Origin: JADJPO01 sp963750395
Lineage (GTDB): Bacteria > Actinomycetota > Actinomycetes > Actinomycetales > Kineosporiaceae
Assembly: GCA_963750395.1 (NCBI GenBank)
Contig: CAVVQM010000007.1
Location: forward strand, 372,001-436,000
Length of the DNA: 64,000 nucleotides
Direction of reading: 5' to 3'
The notes under the pieces are model-generated. The model was not told the DNA's origin. It saw only the letters and a program-made list of their open reading frames with translations, and did no database searches. The position numbers were made by a program, and so were the translations under genes. Position 1 is the first letter of the stretch. Each line of letters opens with the position of its first letter. Shown piece by piece: positions 20,452 through 32,039 of the stretch.

Positions 20452-22014
20452 ATGGGGCATCAGCTGTCCGTGGGCCGCTGTCTGCTGCTGCTCGGGACGG
20501 TGGGTCTGCTCGCCACCGGCACCGCGGTCACCGCGGCCGTGGTGTCCAGCAGCACGGCGGTCGACGCGCACGCCCGGCTGGTGACCAACTCCGAGGCGCG
20601 CAACCTGGCCCGCGCCCTCGACACTCGGGCCGGCCAGCTCACGGTGGACGGCTACAAGGCCCTGCTGCTGTCCTCCCCGCGCGATGAGCTCGAGGGGCTC
20701 GCCGACGATGCGGGCGCGGTCGCCACGCTGCTGGACCGGCTCGAGGCGCTCCCGCTGACCGCGCCCGAGCGGGATGCCGTCGCGGGCCTGCGGCCGGCCT
20801 TCGCCGACCACGTCGGCGGCATCGAGGCCGTCGTGCGGGCGGCCGTCGACGACCAGCCGCGTGCCCAGCGCAACGTCGCGGCCATCCAGACCGCCGACGA
20901 CACCACCGGCGAGGCTGTGGGGCAGGCCATCGGCGCACTGGACGTCATCGCGGTGGACACCGAGGCGGAGTTCGCCGTCTGGTCTCAGCGGCTGCGTGTC
21001 GCGGCCCTGCTCGTGGGCGTGGTCGCCCTGGTCGGCGTCGTGGCGGCCACCGTCGCGGTGCGGCGAACCCTGATGCGCCGTCTCAGAGAGGTGTCCGCGG
21101 TGCTGGCCACGGCCGCCGACGGTGACTTCACCGCGCGCGTCACGGTGACCGGGGACGACGAACTGGCCCAGATGGGGCAGGCCACCAACACCGCTCTCGA
21201 GTCCATCGCGGCGGTGGTCTCGGGCGTCGTGACCACGGGGCAGCGGCTGGCCGCCGAGGCCTCGGCCCTCGAGGAGGTGGCCCTTCGCGCATCCTCGAGC
21301 GCCTCGGGGGCTGCCGCCCAGGCGCAGCATGCCTCCACCGTGGCCCACACGGTCTCCGGCAGCGTGAACGACGTCGCCCGAGGTTCCGCGGAGATGGGAA
21401 CCTCGATCTCGGAGATCGCCAGCAACGCCCAGGAGGCGGTGCGCGTGGCCGAGGGCGCAGTCAGCTCCGTGGAGTCCACGACGGCGCGGATGAGCGAGCT
21501 GGCCGAGTCCAGCCGCGAGATCGGCGACGTCGTCCGGCTGATCACCTCGATCGCGGAGCAGACCAACCTGCTCGCCCTGAACGCGACCATCGAGGCCGCG
21601 CGCGCCGGTGAGGCGGGCAAGGGGTTTGCCGTCGTCGCCGACGAGGTCAAGCAGCTCGCCCAGGAGACGGCCCGGGCCACCGAGGACATCTCCCAGCGGG
21701 TCGACGCGATCCAGGCGAACACGGCCCAGGCCGGCGAGGCCATCGCCGGCATCGCGGGCGTCATGACCCGGATCACCGAGTTCCAGGCCAGTATCGCCGG
21801 GGCGGTGGAGGAGCAGACCGCGACCACGTCGGTGATCAACGAGGGGGTCGCCACCGCGGCGGACGGATCCGAGGACGTGGCGAGGACGATCCGCGCGGTC
21901 GCGGAGGCGGCGGGTACCGCCGCCGATGCCGTCGGAGCCGCACTGGCCAGCGCCGCGCTACTCAGCAGTCTCGGCGCGGAGCTCAAGGGGACGGCCGCTC
22001 GCTACCGGCGGTGA
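20452..22014 (+). CDS. Methyl-accepting chemotaxis protein
   Basis: This is a transmembrane chemoreceptor of ~520 aa. A first membrane helix (residues ~10-30) is followed by a helical extracytoplasmic sensor domain of ~150 residues. A second helix (AALLVGVVALVGVVAATVAV) follows, then HAMP (RRLREVSAVLATAADGDFTARV), and a signalling coiled coil whose hairpin tip IAEQTNLLALNATIEAARAGE is the CheA/CheW contact. The ATG at 20452 has GAGGGA seven bases upstream, which is why I prefer it to the GTG at 20437. No che or flagellar genes are in the window, so it is an orphan receptor that implies a chemotaxis system elsewhere in the genome. The ligand is unknown. Confidence 0.92.
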   Translation: MGHQLSVGRCLLLLGTVGLLATGTAVTAAVVSSSTAVDAHARLVTNSEARNLARALDTRAGQLTVDGYKALLLSSPRDELEGLADDAGAVATLLDRLEALPLTAPERDAVAGLRPAFADHVGGIEAVVRAAVDDQPRAQRNVAAIQTADDTTGEAVGQAIGALDVIAVDTEAEFAVWSQRLRVAALLVGVVALVGVVAATVAVRRTLMRRLREVSAVLATAADGDFTARVTVTGDDELAQMGQATNTALESIAAVVSGVVTTGQRLAAEASALEEVALRASSSASGAAAQAQHASTVAHTVSGSVNDVARGSAEMGTSISEIASNAQEAVRVAEGAVSSVESTTARMSELAESSREIGDVVRLITSIAEQTNLLALNATIEAARAGEAGKGFAVVADEVKQLAQETARATEDISQRVDAIQANTAQAGEAIAGIAGVMTRITEFQASIAGAVEEQTATTSVINEGVATAADGSEDVARTIRAVAEAAGTAADAVGAALASAALLSSLGAELKGTAARYRR

Positions 22015-22156
22015 GAACCTCGCCGGCGGCACCGAGGATCACCGCGATCCCGCACCACTGACGCAGTTCGACCCGGCGACCGATCCGTGTGCGGGACGAT
22101 CGAACGTCCCGGCGCTTCGTGACCTCGCCCCCGGTCCGGATCGAGGAGTAGGCCGG

Positions 22157-22621
22157 TCAGCGGTTGACCCAGGCATCCCGGGCGTCGGCCAGTCGCCGCA
22201 CATGCCCCGGCAGCCGACCGGCCCGCAGCCCGGCCAGGTCCACCTCGTCGAGCACCTGACGCAGGGCGGCTCGGACGGCGACCCACACGACCGGGAGGTG
22301 TTCCGCGGCACCCTCGTACGTCGTCTGGTGCGGGCGCAACCCGCGCACCTCGGCGAGCGGACCGTCCACCGCCCGCATCACTGCGCCCAGCATGATCTCC
22401 GAAGCCTCACGGGACAGGAGATAGCCCCCGGCCGGTCCCCGGACGCTGGCCACCAGGTCCGCCCGGCGCAGATCGGCCAGGATCGCCTCGAGGAACTTGC
22501 GCGGCAGATGCTGGCGGGTGGCCAGATCCTCGCTGGACAGCGGTCGGCCGTCGCCGGCCTGCTCCTCGGCCAGCATGAGCATCGCCCTGATGGCGTAGTC
22601 GCTCTTCGCCGAGATGTGCAC
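22157..22621 (-). CDS. Rrf2-family transcriptional regulator
   Basis: This is a 154-aa regulator with the Rrf2 N-terminal winged helix (HISAKSDYAIRAMLMLAEEQ, LATRQHLPRKFLEAILADLRRADLVASVRGPAGGYLLSR). The three closely spaced cysteines that hold Fe-S clusters in IscR and NsrR are absent. That places it nearer the cluster-free CymR type, which senses sulfur status with a partner enzyme. It is divergent from a TauE/SafE exporter, and an AT-rich palindrome lies between them, so control of sulfite or sulfur-compound export is a reasonable inference. The GTG at 22621 starts exactly at the family N-terminus. The open frame continues upstream to 23416 but shows no similarity there. Confidence 0.85.
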   Translation of the reverse strand: MHISAKSDYAIRAMLMLAEEQAGDGRPLSSEDLATRQHLPRKFLEAILADLRRADLVASVRGPAGGYLLSREASEIMLGAVMRAVDGPLAEVRGLRPHQTTYEGAAEHLPVVWVAVRAALRQVLDEVDLAGLRAGRLPGHVRRLADARDAWVNR

Positions 22622-22663
22622 CGGCGAATTCTCCCACGGCCGGCCTCGCCCCACTGAGGTGAG

Positions 22664-22691
22664 TTGACCCGTCGGGCCGGCCCTGTCTAAT
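22664..22691 (+). promoter_or_regulatory. Promoter for the TauE/SafE exporter gene
   Basis: TTGACC (22664-22669) and TCTAAT (22686-22691) are 16 bases apart. Transcription would start at about 22698, inside the palindrome described next. Confidence 0.5.
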
Positions 22692-22694
22692 CTC

Positions 22695-22718
22695 CTATTA
22701 AATCTATAGGATTTATAG
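22695..22718 (+). promoter_or_regulatory. Palindromic operator candidate for the Rrf2 regulator
   Basis: CTATTAAATC (22695-22704) and GATTTATAG (22710-22718) form an inverted repeat, perfect except for one unpaired T, around the centre TATAG. The stretch is strongly AT-rich in a ~70% G+C sequence and overlaps the predicted transcription start of the exporter gene. It lies between the divergent regulator and exporter, so autoregulation plus repression of the exporter is the simplest reading. Confidence 0.55.
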
Positions 22719-22735
22719 CTCTTTATGGAGGCCGC

Positions 22736-23776
22736 GTGCGCAAGCTCGTCCTGCTCGCCATGGTCGGCTTCGCCGCCCAGCTCGTCGACGGCAGCCTGGG
22801 GATGGCGTACGGCGTGACGTCGACGACTCTGTTGCTGTTCCTGGGCACCAACCCGGCGTCCGCCTCCGCGATGGTGCATCTGGCCGAGATCGGCACCACG
22901 TTGATGTCGGGCGCCGCCCACCACCGATTCGGCAACGTGGACTGGTCGGTGGTGCTGAAGATCGGGCTTCCAGGGGCGGTCGGCGCCTTCGCCGGGGCCA
23001 CGTTCCTGTCTCAACTCGATACGGCGGCGGCCACGCCCGTCATGGCCACGGTCCTGCTGGTGCTCGGGTTGTACGTGCTCGTCCGCTTCACGGTGCAGGA
23101 CCTTCGCCAGGACCGGCTCGGCCAGCCGTTGCGCAAGCGCTTCCTGGCCCCCCTGGGGCTGTTCGCCGGATTCCTCGACGCCACCGGCGGCGGTGGCTGG
23201 GGCCCTGTCGGCACCCCGGCCATCCTGGCCAGCGGACGGCTGGAGCCACGCAAGGTCATCGGCTCCATCGATACGAGCGAATTCGCGGTGTCCGTCGCGG
23301 CCAGCGCCGGCTTTCTGCTCGCCCTCGGCAGCAGCGGCGTCAATCCCGTCTGGGTCCTCGGCCTGTTGCTGGGCGGCGCGCTGGCCGCCCCCATCGCCGC
23401 ATGGTTGGTTCGGCACCTGCCCCCTCGAGTGCTCGGCCCGGCCGTGGGGGGACTGATCGTGGTCACCAACTCCCGCACTCTGCTGAACAGTGACTGGCTC
23501 GCGGCTTCCTCACCGCAGCGGTGGGTGGTGTACGCGGTCCTCCTCCTGGGGTGGGGCGCCGCCGTGACGTACTCGGTGCACAGGCACCGCAGCGAGCGGC
23601 GGGTCCGCGCCGAACAGCGAGAGCTGGCTCTCGACCCGTTTGCCTCGACGACCGCGCCCACCTGCCGAACGAGATCCCGCGAAGCTGGTCCCGACCCTCA
23701 CCAGCCGCGGTCGCGCCACTGCGGCAGGTGCGGCCGTTCGGCGCCGAGCGTGGTGTCGTCACCGTGGCCGGGATAG
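22736..23776 (+). CDS. TauE/SafE-family sulfite (anion) exporter
   Basis: This is a polytopic membrane protein with the TauE/SafE layout: two four-helix halves with repeated motifs FAAQLVDGSLGMAYGVTSTTLLL and LFAGFLDATGGGGWGPVGTPAIL. Relatives export sulfite, sulfoacetate or other organosulfur anions, or import sulfur compounds. The GTG at 22736 has GGAGG five bases upstream. The first ~290 residues are family-like; the last ~55 (from about residue 290) look like non-coding translation and overlap the convergent hydrolase gene by 79 bp, so the true stop may be earlier and hidden by another indel. The divergent Rrf2 regulator and palindromic site suggest sulfur-responsive expression. Confidence 0.85.
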   Translation: MRKLVLLAMVGFAAQLVDGSLGMAYGVTSTTLLLFLGTNPASASAMVHLAEIGTTLMSGAAHHRFGNVDWSVVLKIGLPGAVGAFAGATFLSQLDTAAATPVMATVLLVLGLYVLVRFTVQDLRQDRLGQPLRKRFLAPLGLFAGFLDATGGGGWGPVGTPAILASGRLEPRKVIGSIDTSEFAVSVAASAGFLLALGSSGVNPVWVLGLLLGGALAAPIAAWLVRHLPPRVLGPAVGGLIVVTNSRTLLNSDWLAASSPQRWVVYAVLLLGWGAAVTYSVHRHRSERRVRAEQRELALDPFASTTAPTCRTRSREAGPDPHQPRSRHCGRCGRSAPSVVSSPWPG

Positions 23777-24369
23777 ACCCAGGTCGCGTCGGACAGGACC
23801 CCGAAGACCCGCTCCTCGAGATCGTCCATGAGCGAGGTGAAGGCCTGCGGGTCCGAGGTCTTGCCCGGACCACCGGGGAACAGGCTGTCACCGGTGAACA
23901 GGTGCCTCGAGCCGTCGGCGGCGGTGAGCAGCAGAGCCACCGAGCCAGGGGTGTGGCCGCGCAGCTGGACGACATCAAGCCGGTGATCCCCGAAACCGAT
24001 CACGTCCCCGTGCCGCAGCCTCTGGTCCGGCGCGACGGGCAACGCCTCGGCATCGTCCGCACCGGCCAGGGTCCGGGCCCCCGTCGCCTCCACCAGGTCG
24101 GCAAGGGCGCGGTGATGGTCCCAGTGCCGGTGGGTGGTGACGATCGAGGCCAGCCCCCGGCCGCCGTCGGCGGCACCCTCGCCGACCAGCTCCAGCAGGC
24201 GCTGGGGCGCGTCGGCGGCGTCCACCAGCAGCTGCTCCCCGGATGATCGGCAGGTCAGCAGGTAGGCGTTGTTGTCCTGCTCGGAGACGCTCGCCTTGCG
24301 GATCGCGACATCGGCGACCACCCGGGCCGCGCTGGGACCGAACGGGGTGACGGCGCCGGAGTAGGTCAT
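23698..24369 (-). CDS. Metallo-beta-lactamase-fold hydrolase (glyoxalase II-like)
   Basis: This is a 223-aa MBL-fold enzyme. The metal-binding motif is THRHWDHH, followed by the second-metal and loop residues (LRGHTPGS, LFTGDSLFPGGPGKT, VYPGHGDD). Its overall plan is like hydroxyacylglutathione hydrolase and related small thioesterases, but the actual substrate cannot be inferred. In an actinobacterium the thiol partner could be mycothiol rather than glutathione. The start is at 24369 (MTYSGAVTPFGPS); the frame is open far upstream but without similarity. It is convergent with the exporter gene and its 3' end overlaps that gene. Confidence 0.85.
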   Translation of the reverse strand: MTYSGAVTPFGPSAARVVADVAIRKASVSEQDNNAYLLTCRSSGEQLLVDAADAPQRLLELVGEGAADGGRGLASIVTTHRHWDHHRALADLVEATGARTLAGADDAEALPVAPDQRLRHGDVIGFGDHRLDVVQLRGHTPGSVALLLTAADGSRHLFTGDSLFPGGPGKTSDPQAFTSLMDDLEERVFGVLSDATWVYPGHGDDTTLGAERPHLPQWRDRGW

Positions 24370-24443
24370 ACCGCCAACAGTCGCAGGTCCGGCCGGGGCG
24401 AGGAACACCTTGCCCCCCGACGGAGCCCGAACATGGTGCGCAA

Positions 24444-24449
24444 TACCAT
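24444..24449 (+). promoter_or_regulatory. -10 box for a leaderless membrane-protein gene
   Basis: TACCAT ends seven bases before the ATG at 24457. It therefore favours that start over the in-frame ATG at 24433. Confidence 0.45.
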
Positions 24450-24456
24450 CGATACC

Positions 24457-25086
24457 ATGGCGCTGCGCAGCGTTCGTCTGGTCGTCCTCGCGACGATCAG
24501 CACGGTCCTCGCCGCACTGGCCCATTCGCTCGGGGCCGGCCGGCTGCCGGGCGATCTGATCGCGGCGACCCCGCCCGTCGCCCTGGCCGGCTCGGTGATC
24601 TTCACCGCCGCCGCCGTGGGTGTCCTGGGCTGGCGCCGCCGTCCGGCGTGGGTCGTCGTCCTCGTCCTGATCCTCGCTCAAGGTGTCCAGCACCTGGCCC
24701 TGCTGACGGCGGGTTCCGGGACAGCCGACGTGTCGGCACTGACCCACGGCGGTCATGGCGGCCACGCGGCGACGGCCGGTGGAGCCGGGATCATCGTGGC
24801 CGGCCAGTCCGGACACGGTCACCACTCGGTGACCATGGCGGCGGGGCACCTGCTGGCGGCCCTGGTCACCGCCGCCCTGCTCGGCCACGGCGAACACGTC
24901 GTGACCCTGATGCTGACCTGGTTGTCCTGGCTCGCGCCGACCCCGGCCGTCACGCCGGCCGCCGTGCCGACCCGGATCCGCCGATGGACCGTCCCCACGG
25001 GCCCTCGGCCCCTGTACCGCCTGCTCCGTGCCTGTGGTGTGGGCCTGCGCGGGCCGCCCGCGTGCTGCGTCGCGACACCGATCTGA
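24457..25086 (+). CDS. His-rich multi-pass membrane protein in a copper/peroxidase cluster
   Basis: I do not recognise a named family. The ~209-aa product has about four membrane helices: LVVLATISTVLAALAHSLGAG, AGSVIFTAAAVGVLGW, VVVLVLILAQGVQHLAL, and AGHLLAALVTAALL followed by a further hydrophobic stretch. A predicted loop at residues ~95-125 is strikingly rich in His and Gly (HGGHGGHAA, GHGHHS), which suggests metal binding. A PCuAC copper chaperone lipoprotein and a Tat-exported DyP peroxidase follow on the same strand. The same trio is common in actinobacteria and is usually linked to copper handling. Cysteines near the C-terminus (RACGVG, PACCVA) could add metal ligands. Confidence 0.7.
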   Translation: MALRSVRLVVLATISTVLAALAHSLGAGRLPGDLIAATPPVALAGSVIFTAAAVGVLGWRRRPAWVVVLVLILAQGVQHLALLTAGSGTADVSALTHGGHGGHAATAGGAGIIVAGQSGHGHHSVTMAAGHLLAALVTAALLGHGEHVVTLMLTWLSWLAPTPAVTPAAVPTRIRRWTVPTGPRPLYRLLRACGVGLRGPPACCVATPI

Positions 25087-25198
25087 CGACTGCCGCTCTC
25101 GCCCGGTCCGTCGTCCGCAGCCAGACCATCCACAGTTCGCTCGTGGCCGCTGCCGCGAGCCCGCGGGTGCGCCGCGCCCGGAAGGAGCCTCGATACCC

Positions 25199-25774
25199 AT
25201 GGCACGACCCCTGAACCGCTACCAGCCCCTGCTCGCCGTCGCCGTCCTGGTGATGGCCGCCGGCTGCGGCAGCAGCACCGCCTCCACCGGTGCTGCTGCC
25301 GACCCGGCCTCGACCGCCACGGCGACCTCGAGCGCGACCGCCGAGGCCCCGTTGACCCTGGACGACGCCTGGGTCAAGGCGGCGCCCTCCGGGATGACCG
25401 CGCTGTTCGGCACCCTGCGCAACACCACCGACGCCGACATCACTTTGGTCGCCGGCTCCAGCCCCGCGGCCGGCATGGTGGAACTGCACGAGGTGGTGAC
25501 CGAGGCGGGCGCCTCCACGATGCGGCCCAAGGCCGGGGGCTTCGTCGTCCCGGCCGGGGGGACCCACGAACTGGCTCCGGGCGCCGACCACCTGATGCTG
25601 ATGAACCTGACCGGGGCGCTCTCGCCCGGCGACATGGTCGAGGTCACCCTGATCACGGCGGACGGGCAGAGTGTCGTCGTCGCCGTCATCGCGAAGGAGT
25701 TCGCCGCCGGCAACGAGGACTATCAGCCGTCGACGGGCGGCTCGATGAGCCCGGCAGCGTCCTCGTCGTCGTGA
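25199..25774 (+). CDS. PCuAC-type copper chaperone lipoprotein
   Basis: This is an extracytoplasmic copper(I) chaperone of ~191 aa that supplies copper to exported enzymes such as cytochrome oxidase. The ATG at 25199 has AAGGAG (25182-25187) upstream. A signal peptide ends in the lipobox VMAAGC (Cys23), then a Ser/Thr/Ala linker, then the beta-sandwich domain. The family's metal motif H(M)X10MX21HXM is recognisable: MVELHEVV, the Met in TMRPKAGG, and the later HLMLM. The stop overlaps the start of the peroxidase gene (GTGA), which implies translational coupling. Confidence 0.88.
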   Translation: MARPLNRYQPLLAVAVLVMAAGCGSSTASTGAAADPASTATATSSATAEAPLTLDDAWVKAAPSGMTALFGTLRNTTDADITLVAGSSPAAGMVELHEVVTEAGASTMRPKAGGFVVPAGGTHELAPGADHLMLMNLTGALSPGDMVEVTLITADGQSVVVAVIAKEFAAGNEDYQPSTGGSMSPAASSSS

Positions 25775-26991
25775 CGGGGCTGTCTCGCCGGGAGCTCCTG
25801 TCCTCCTCGGCCGGTGGCGCGGTCGCGGTGGGGCTCGGGCTCGCCGCGGCCGCCGCACCCGCGGTCTCCACGGCGTCCACGCCCGGCCCGGACGTCGCGC
25901 CCACCCTCGAGGATCCACCCGGTCTCCTGGTGGAACCGTTCTACGGCACCCACCAGAGCGGGATCGCCACGGCGCACCAGGCGCACGCCGTCTTCCTGGG
26001 GCTGGACCTCCTGCCCGCCACCGACCGTGCTGCAGCGGTCCGGATGCTGCGGCTGCTGACCGATGACGCCGCCCGGCTCACCCAGGGTCGTCCGGCGCTC
26101 GGCGACACCGAGCCGGAACTCGCCCGAGAACCGGCCCGGCTGACGGTCACGTTCGGGCTCGGACCGTCCGCCTTCGATCGGCTCGGGCTGGCCGAGCTGC
26201 GTCCCGGGGGCGTCGCCGCGCTGCCCGCGTTCCCGACCGACCGGCTCAGCGAGCGATGGGGGCAGACCGATCTGCTGCTCCAGGTGTGCACCGACTCCCC
26301 GCTGACTCTGGCCCACACCGCCCGGATGCTGATCAAGGACTCGCGGGCGTTCGCCTCCCTGCGCTGGGCGCAGCGGGGGTTCAGCACCGTGGGCCCGGCG
26401 ACACCGCGCAACCTGATGGGCCAGGTGGACGGGACGGTCAACCCGGTCCCCGGCACCCCGGCGTTCGACGCGGCGGTCTGGGCGGGAGGCGGCGGCCGCC
26501 CCGAGCCGGGATGGTTCGCCGGGGGCACCGTGCTGGTGCTTCGCCGGATCCGGATGGACCTCGACGCCTGGGACGCCTTCGAACGCCCGGGCAAGGAGCA
26601 GGTGATCGGGCGACGGCTCGACAACGGGGCGCCGCTGACCGGCACGCGGGAGCATGACACCCCCGACCTGGACGCACTCGACGACGCGGGGTTCCCGGTG
26701 ATCGAGCCCAATGCCCACATCCGGCTGGCGGCTGCCCGGGACGGGGAGACGATCCTGCGCCGGCCCTACTCCTATGAGGTCGGGCCGGACGCCGACGGAG
26801 GGACGGAGGCCGGCCTCCTGTTCGCCGCCTACCAGGGCGATCCGCGGACGTCGTTCGTGCCGGTGCAGACCCGGCTGGCGGCCTCGGACCTGTTCAACAG
26901 ATGGATCACCCACGTCGGATCGGCGGTCTACGCGATTGCGCCCGGCGTCACCGAGGGGGAGTACTGGGGGCAGGGACTGCTCGGTCGGTGA
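25771..26991 (+). CDS. Tat-exported dye-decolourising (DyP-type) peroxidase
   Basis: This is a heme peroxidase of ~406 aa. An N-terminal twin-arginine signal (SRRELLSSSAGGAVAVGLGLAAAA) directs the folded, heme-loaded enzyme out of the cytoplasm. The diagnostic GXXDG motif is present (GQVDGT, with the catalytic Asp), as are the proximal heme region and the C-terminal block (GLLFAAYQGDPRTSFVP, VGSAVYAIAPG). EfeB enzymes of iron-uptake operons have the same architecture, but no efeU/efeO is next to it. The partners here are a PCuAC chaperone and a His-rich membrane protein, so a role in copper or oxidative stress at the cell envelope seems more likely. Confidence 0.9.
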   Translation: MTGLSRRELLSSSAGGAVAVGLGLAAAAAPAVSTASTPGPDVAPTLEDPPGLLVEPFYGTHQSGIATAHQAHAVFLGLDLLPATDRAAAVRMLRLLTDDAARLTQGRPALGDTEPELAREPARLTVTFGLGPSAFDRLGLAELRPGGVAALPAFPTDRLSERWGQTDLLLQVCTDSPLTLAHTARMLIKDSRAFASLRWAQRGFSTVGPATPRNLMGQVDGTVNPVPGTPAFDAAVWAGGGGRPEPGWFAGGTVLVLRRIRMDLDAWDAFERPGKEQVIGRRLDNGAPLTGTREHDTPDLDALDDAGFPVIEPNAHIRLAAARDGETILRRPYSYEVGPDADGGTEAGLLFAAYQGDPRTSFVPVQTRLAASDLFNRWITHVGSAVYAIAPGVTEGEYWGQGLLGR

Positions 26992-27008
26992 CTGTCGGCC
27001 CTCGCACT

Positions 27009-27014
27009 TAGCAT
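27009..27014 (+). promoter_or_regulatory. -10 box for leaderless uvrA
   Basis: TAGCAT ends seven bases before the ATG at 27022. It lies only 18 bases after the peroxidase stop and favours 27022 over the in-frame ATG at 27013. Confidence 0.5.
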
Positions 27015-27021
27015 GTTGGGC

Positions 27022-29952
<2,931 letters not shown>

Positions 29953-29960
29953 GTCCGCGC

Positions 29961-32039
29961 GTGGCCGACCCAACGACCTACCGTCCGCGTCCCGGCGAGA
30001 TCCCCGACTCCCCGGGTGTCTACCGCTTCCGCGACGAGCACGGCCGCGTGATCTACGTGGGCAAGGCGAAGAGTCTTCGCCAACGGCTCACGTCCTACTT
30101 CGCCGACCCGGCGTCGCTGCATCCGCGCACCCTGAGCATGGTGACCACGGCGGCCGGCGTGGAATGGACCGTGGTCGGCACCGAGGTCGAGGCCCTGCAA
30201 CTGGAGTACTCCTGGATCAAGGAGTTCGATCCGCGGTTCAACGTGAAGTACCGGGACGACAAGTCCTACCCGTTCCTCGCGGTCACCCTGGGGGAGGAGT
30301 TCCCCCGGGTGACGGTGATGCGCGGTGCCAAGCGCAAGGGGACCCGGTACTTCGGGCCCTATGCGCATGCATGGGCCATCAGGGACACGGTGGACCAACT
30401 GCTCCGTGTCTTCCCGGTGCGCACCTGCAGCAACGGGGTGTTCAAGCGGGCGGGGCAATCCGGACGACCATGTCTGCTCGGCTACATCGACAAGTGCTCG
30501 GCCCCCTGCGTGGGCTGGGTGGACGCCCAGGAGCACCGCGACCTCGCCGAGGACTTCTGCGACTTCATGTCGGGCCAGACCAATCGGTTCGTCCAGAGAC
30601 TCCAGGAGCAGATGCACGCCGCGGCGGAGGAGCTCGACTTCGAGCGGGCGGCCCGGTTGCGCGACGACGTCGCCGCCCTGAACCGGGCGATGGAACGCAA
30701 CGCGATGGTGCTGCCGGACGGCACCGACGCCGACGTGTTCGCGCTCGCCGAGGACGACCTCGAGGCCGCCGTCCAGGTCTTCCACGTCCGCGCCGGCCGG
30801 GTCCGGGGCCAGCGGGGGTGGGTGGTCGAGAAGGTCGAGGACGTGACCACCGCGGGCCTGGTGGAGCATCTCCTGCAGCAGGTCTACGGCGAGGACGATC
30901 CCGAGGCCGCGGCGCCGGGGGGCAGGGCCAGGGCCCACGGCCCGATCCCACGAGAGGTGCTCGTGCCGGTGCTGCCCGAGGGCGGCGAACGGATCGAGCA
31001 GTGGCTGGCCCAGCGCCGTGGTGCCCGGGTCGCCGTCCGGGTGCCCCGGCGCGGGGACAAGCGTGCGCTCCAGGAGACGGTGCAGCACAATGCGGCCGCC
31101 GCCCTGACCCTGCACAAGACCCGCCGCGCCGGCGACCTGACGACCAGGAGCCAGGCCCTTCAGGAGATCCAGGACGCTCTCGACCTGCCCAGTGCACCCC
31201 TGCGGATCGAGTGCTACGACGTGTCCAACATCGGCGGCCGGCACGTCGTGGCCTCGATGGTGGTCTTCGAGGACGGTCTGCCCCGCAAGTCCGAGTACCG
31301 TCGCTTCACCGTCCGGGGTGAGGGCCCCACAGACCCTGCGCAGCCGCCGGACGGCGTGCAGCCGGATCTGCCGGCGAGCGGGCCGGACGACACCGCGGCC
31401 ATCCATGAGGTGATCACCCGGCGTTTCCGCCGTCACCTCGCTGACCGCGAGGAGATGTCGGCCGTCGCCGGCCCGGAGAACGGGTCCGGCGAGGACGGGT
31501 CCGGCGAGGGCGCACCCGAGGACGGCGGGCGCCGGCGATTCGCCTACCCGCCGAATCTCGTCGTGGTCGACGGCGGGGCTCCCCAGGTCTCCGCCGCCGC
31601 GCGAGCGCTGTCCGAACTCGGCATCGACGACGTGCAGCTGTGCGGTCTGGCCAAGCGCCTGGAGGAGGTCTGGCTACCGGGCGAGGACCTGCCCGTGGTG
31701 CTGCCCCGCAGCAGCGAGGGCCTCTACCTGCTCCAGCGGGTTCGCGACGAGGCGCACCGGTTCGCGATCGCCCATCACCGGCAGCGCCGCAGCAGGGCGA
31801 TGACCGCGAGCGAACTGGACGAGGTGCCCGGACTCGGGCCCGCCCGCAAGCGTGCGCTGCTCAAGGCCTTCGGTTCCCTGAAGCGCCTGCGCGCGGCCGG
31901 TGCCGCCGAGATCGCCCAGGTGCCCGGCATCGGCCCGGCCGTGGCAGCATCGGTGGCGGCCGCGCTGAACGGTCCGGCGGACCGCGGGCCGGGTCGGGCG
32001 GTGGCCTTCGACGCATCGACGGGAGAGGTTCTTGACTGA
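29961..32039 (+). CDS. uvrC: Excinuclease ABC subunit C
   Basis: UvrC makes the two incisions around a lesion. It is a 692-aa protein with an N-terminal GIY-YIG nuclease (GVYRFRDEHGRVIYVGKAKSLRQRL), a cysteine-containing region (CSAPCVGW), a UVR/UvrB-contact motif (MHAAAEELDFERAARLRDDVAALN), the RNase H-like C-terminal nuclease (IECYDVSNIGGRHVVASMVVFE, LVVVDGGAPQVSAAARAL) and tandem helix-hairpin-helix motifs (VPGLGPARKRALLKAFGS, VPGIGPAVAASVAAAL). A Gly/Glu-rich insert lies near residues 500-520. The GTG start fits the family N-terminus. The stop overlaps the rapZ start. Confidence 0.96.
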   Translation: MADPTTYRPRPGEIPDSPGVYRFRDEHGRVIYVGKAKSLRQRLTSYFADPASLHPRTLSMVTTAAGVEWTVVGTEVEALQLEYSWIKEFDPRFNVKYRDDKSYPFLAVTLGEEFPRVTVMRGAKRKGTRYFGPYAHAWAIRDTVDQLLRVFPVRTCSNGVFKRAGQSGRPCLLGYIDKCSAPCVGWVDAQEHRDLAEDFCDFMSGQTNRFVQRLQEQMHAAAEELDFERAARLRDDVAALNRAMERNAMVLPDGTDADVFALAEDDLEAAVQVFHVRAGRVRGQRGWVVEKVEDVTTAGLVEHLLQQVYGEDDPEAAAPGGRARAHGPIPREVLVPVLPEGGERIEQWLAQRRGARVAVRVPRRGDKRALQETVQHNAAAALTLHKTRRAGDLTTRSQALQEIQDALDLPSAPLRIECYDVSNIGGRHVVASMVVFEDGLPRKSEYRRFTVRGEGPTDPAQPPDGVQPDLPASGPDDTAAIHEVITRRFRRHLADREEMSAVAGPENGSGEDGSGEGAPEDGGRRRFAYPPNLVVVDGGAPQVSAAARALSELGIDDVQLCGLAKRLEEVWLPGEDLPVVLPRSSEGLYLLQRVRDEAHRFAIAHHRQRRSRAMTASELDEVPGLGPARKRALLKAFGSLKRLRAAGAAEIAQVPGIGPAVAASVAAALNGPADRGPGRAVAFDASTGEVLD

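Noticed and set aside
22157..23416. A 419-residue protein starting upstream of the Rrf2 domain
   Set aside because: Similarity begins exactly at the GTG at 22621. The upstream part overlaps the exporter gene on the other strand and crosses its promoter.
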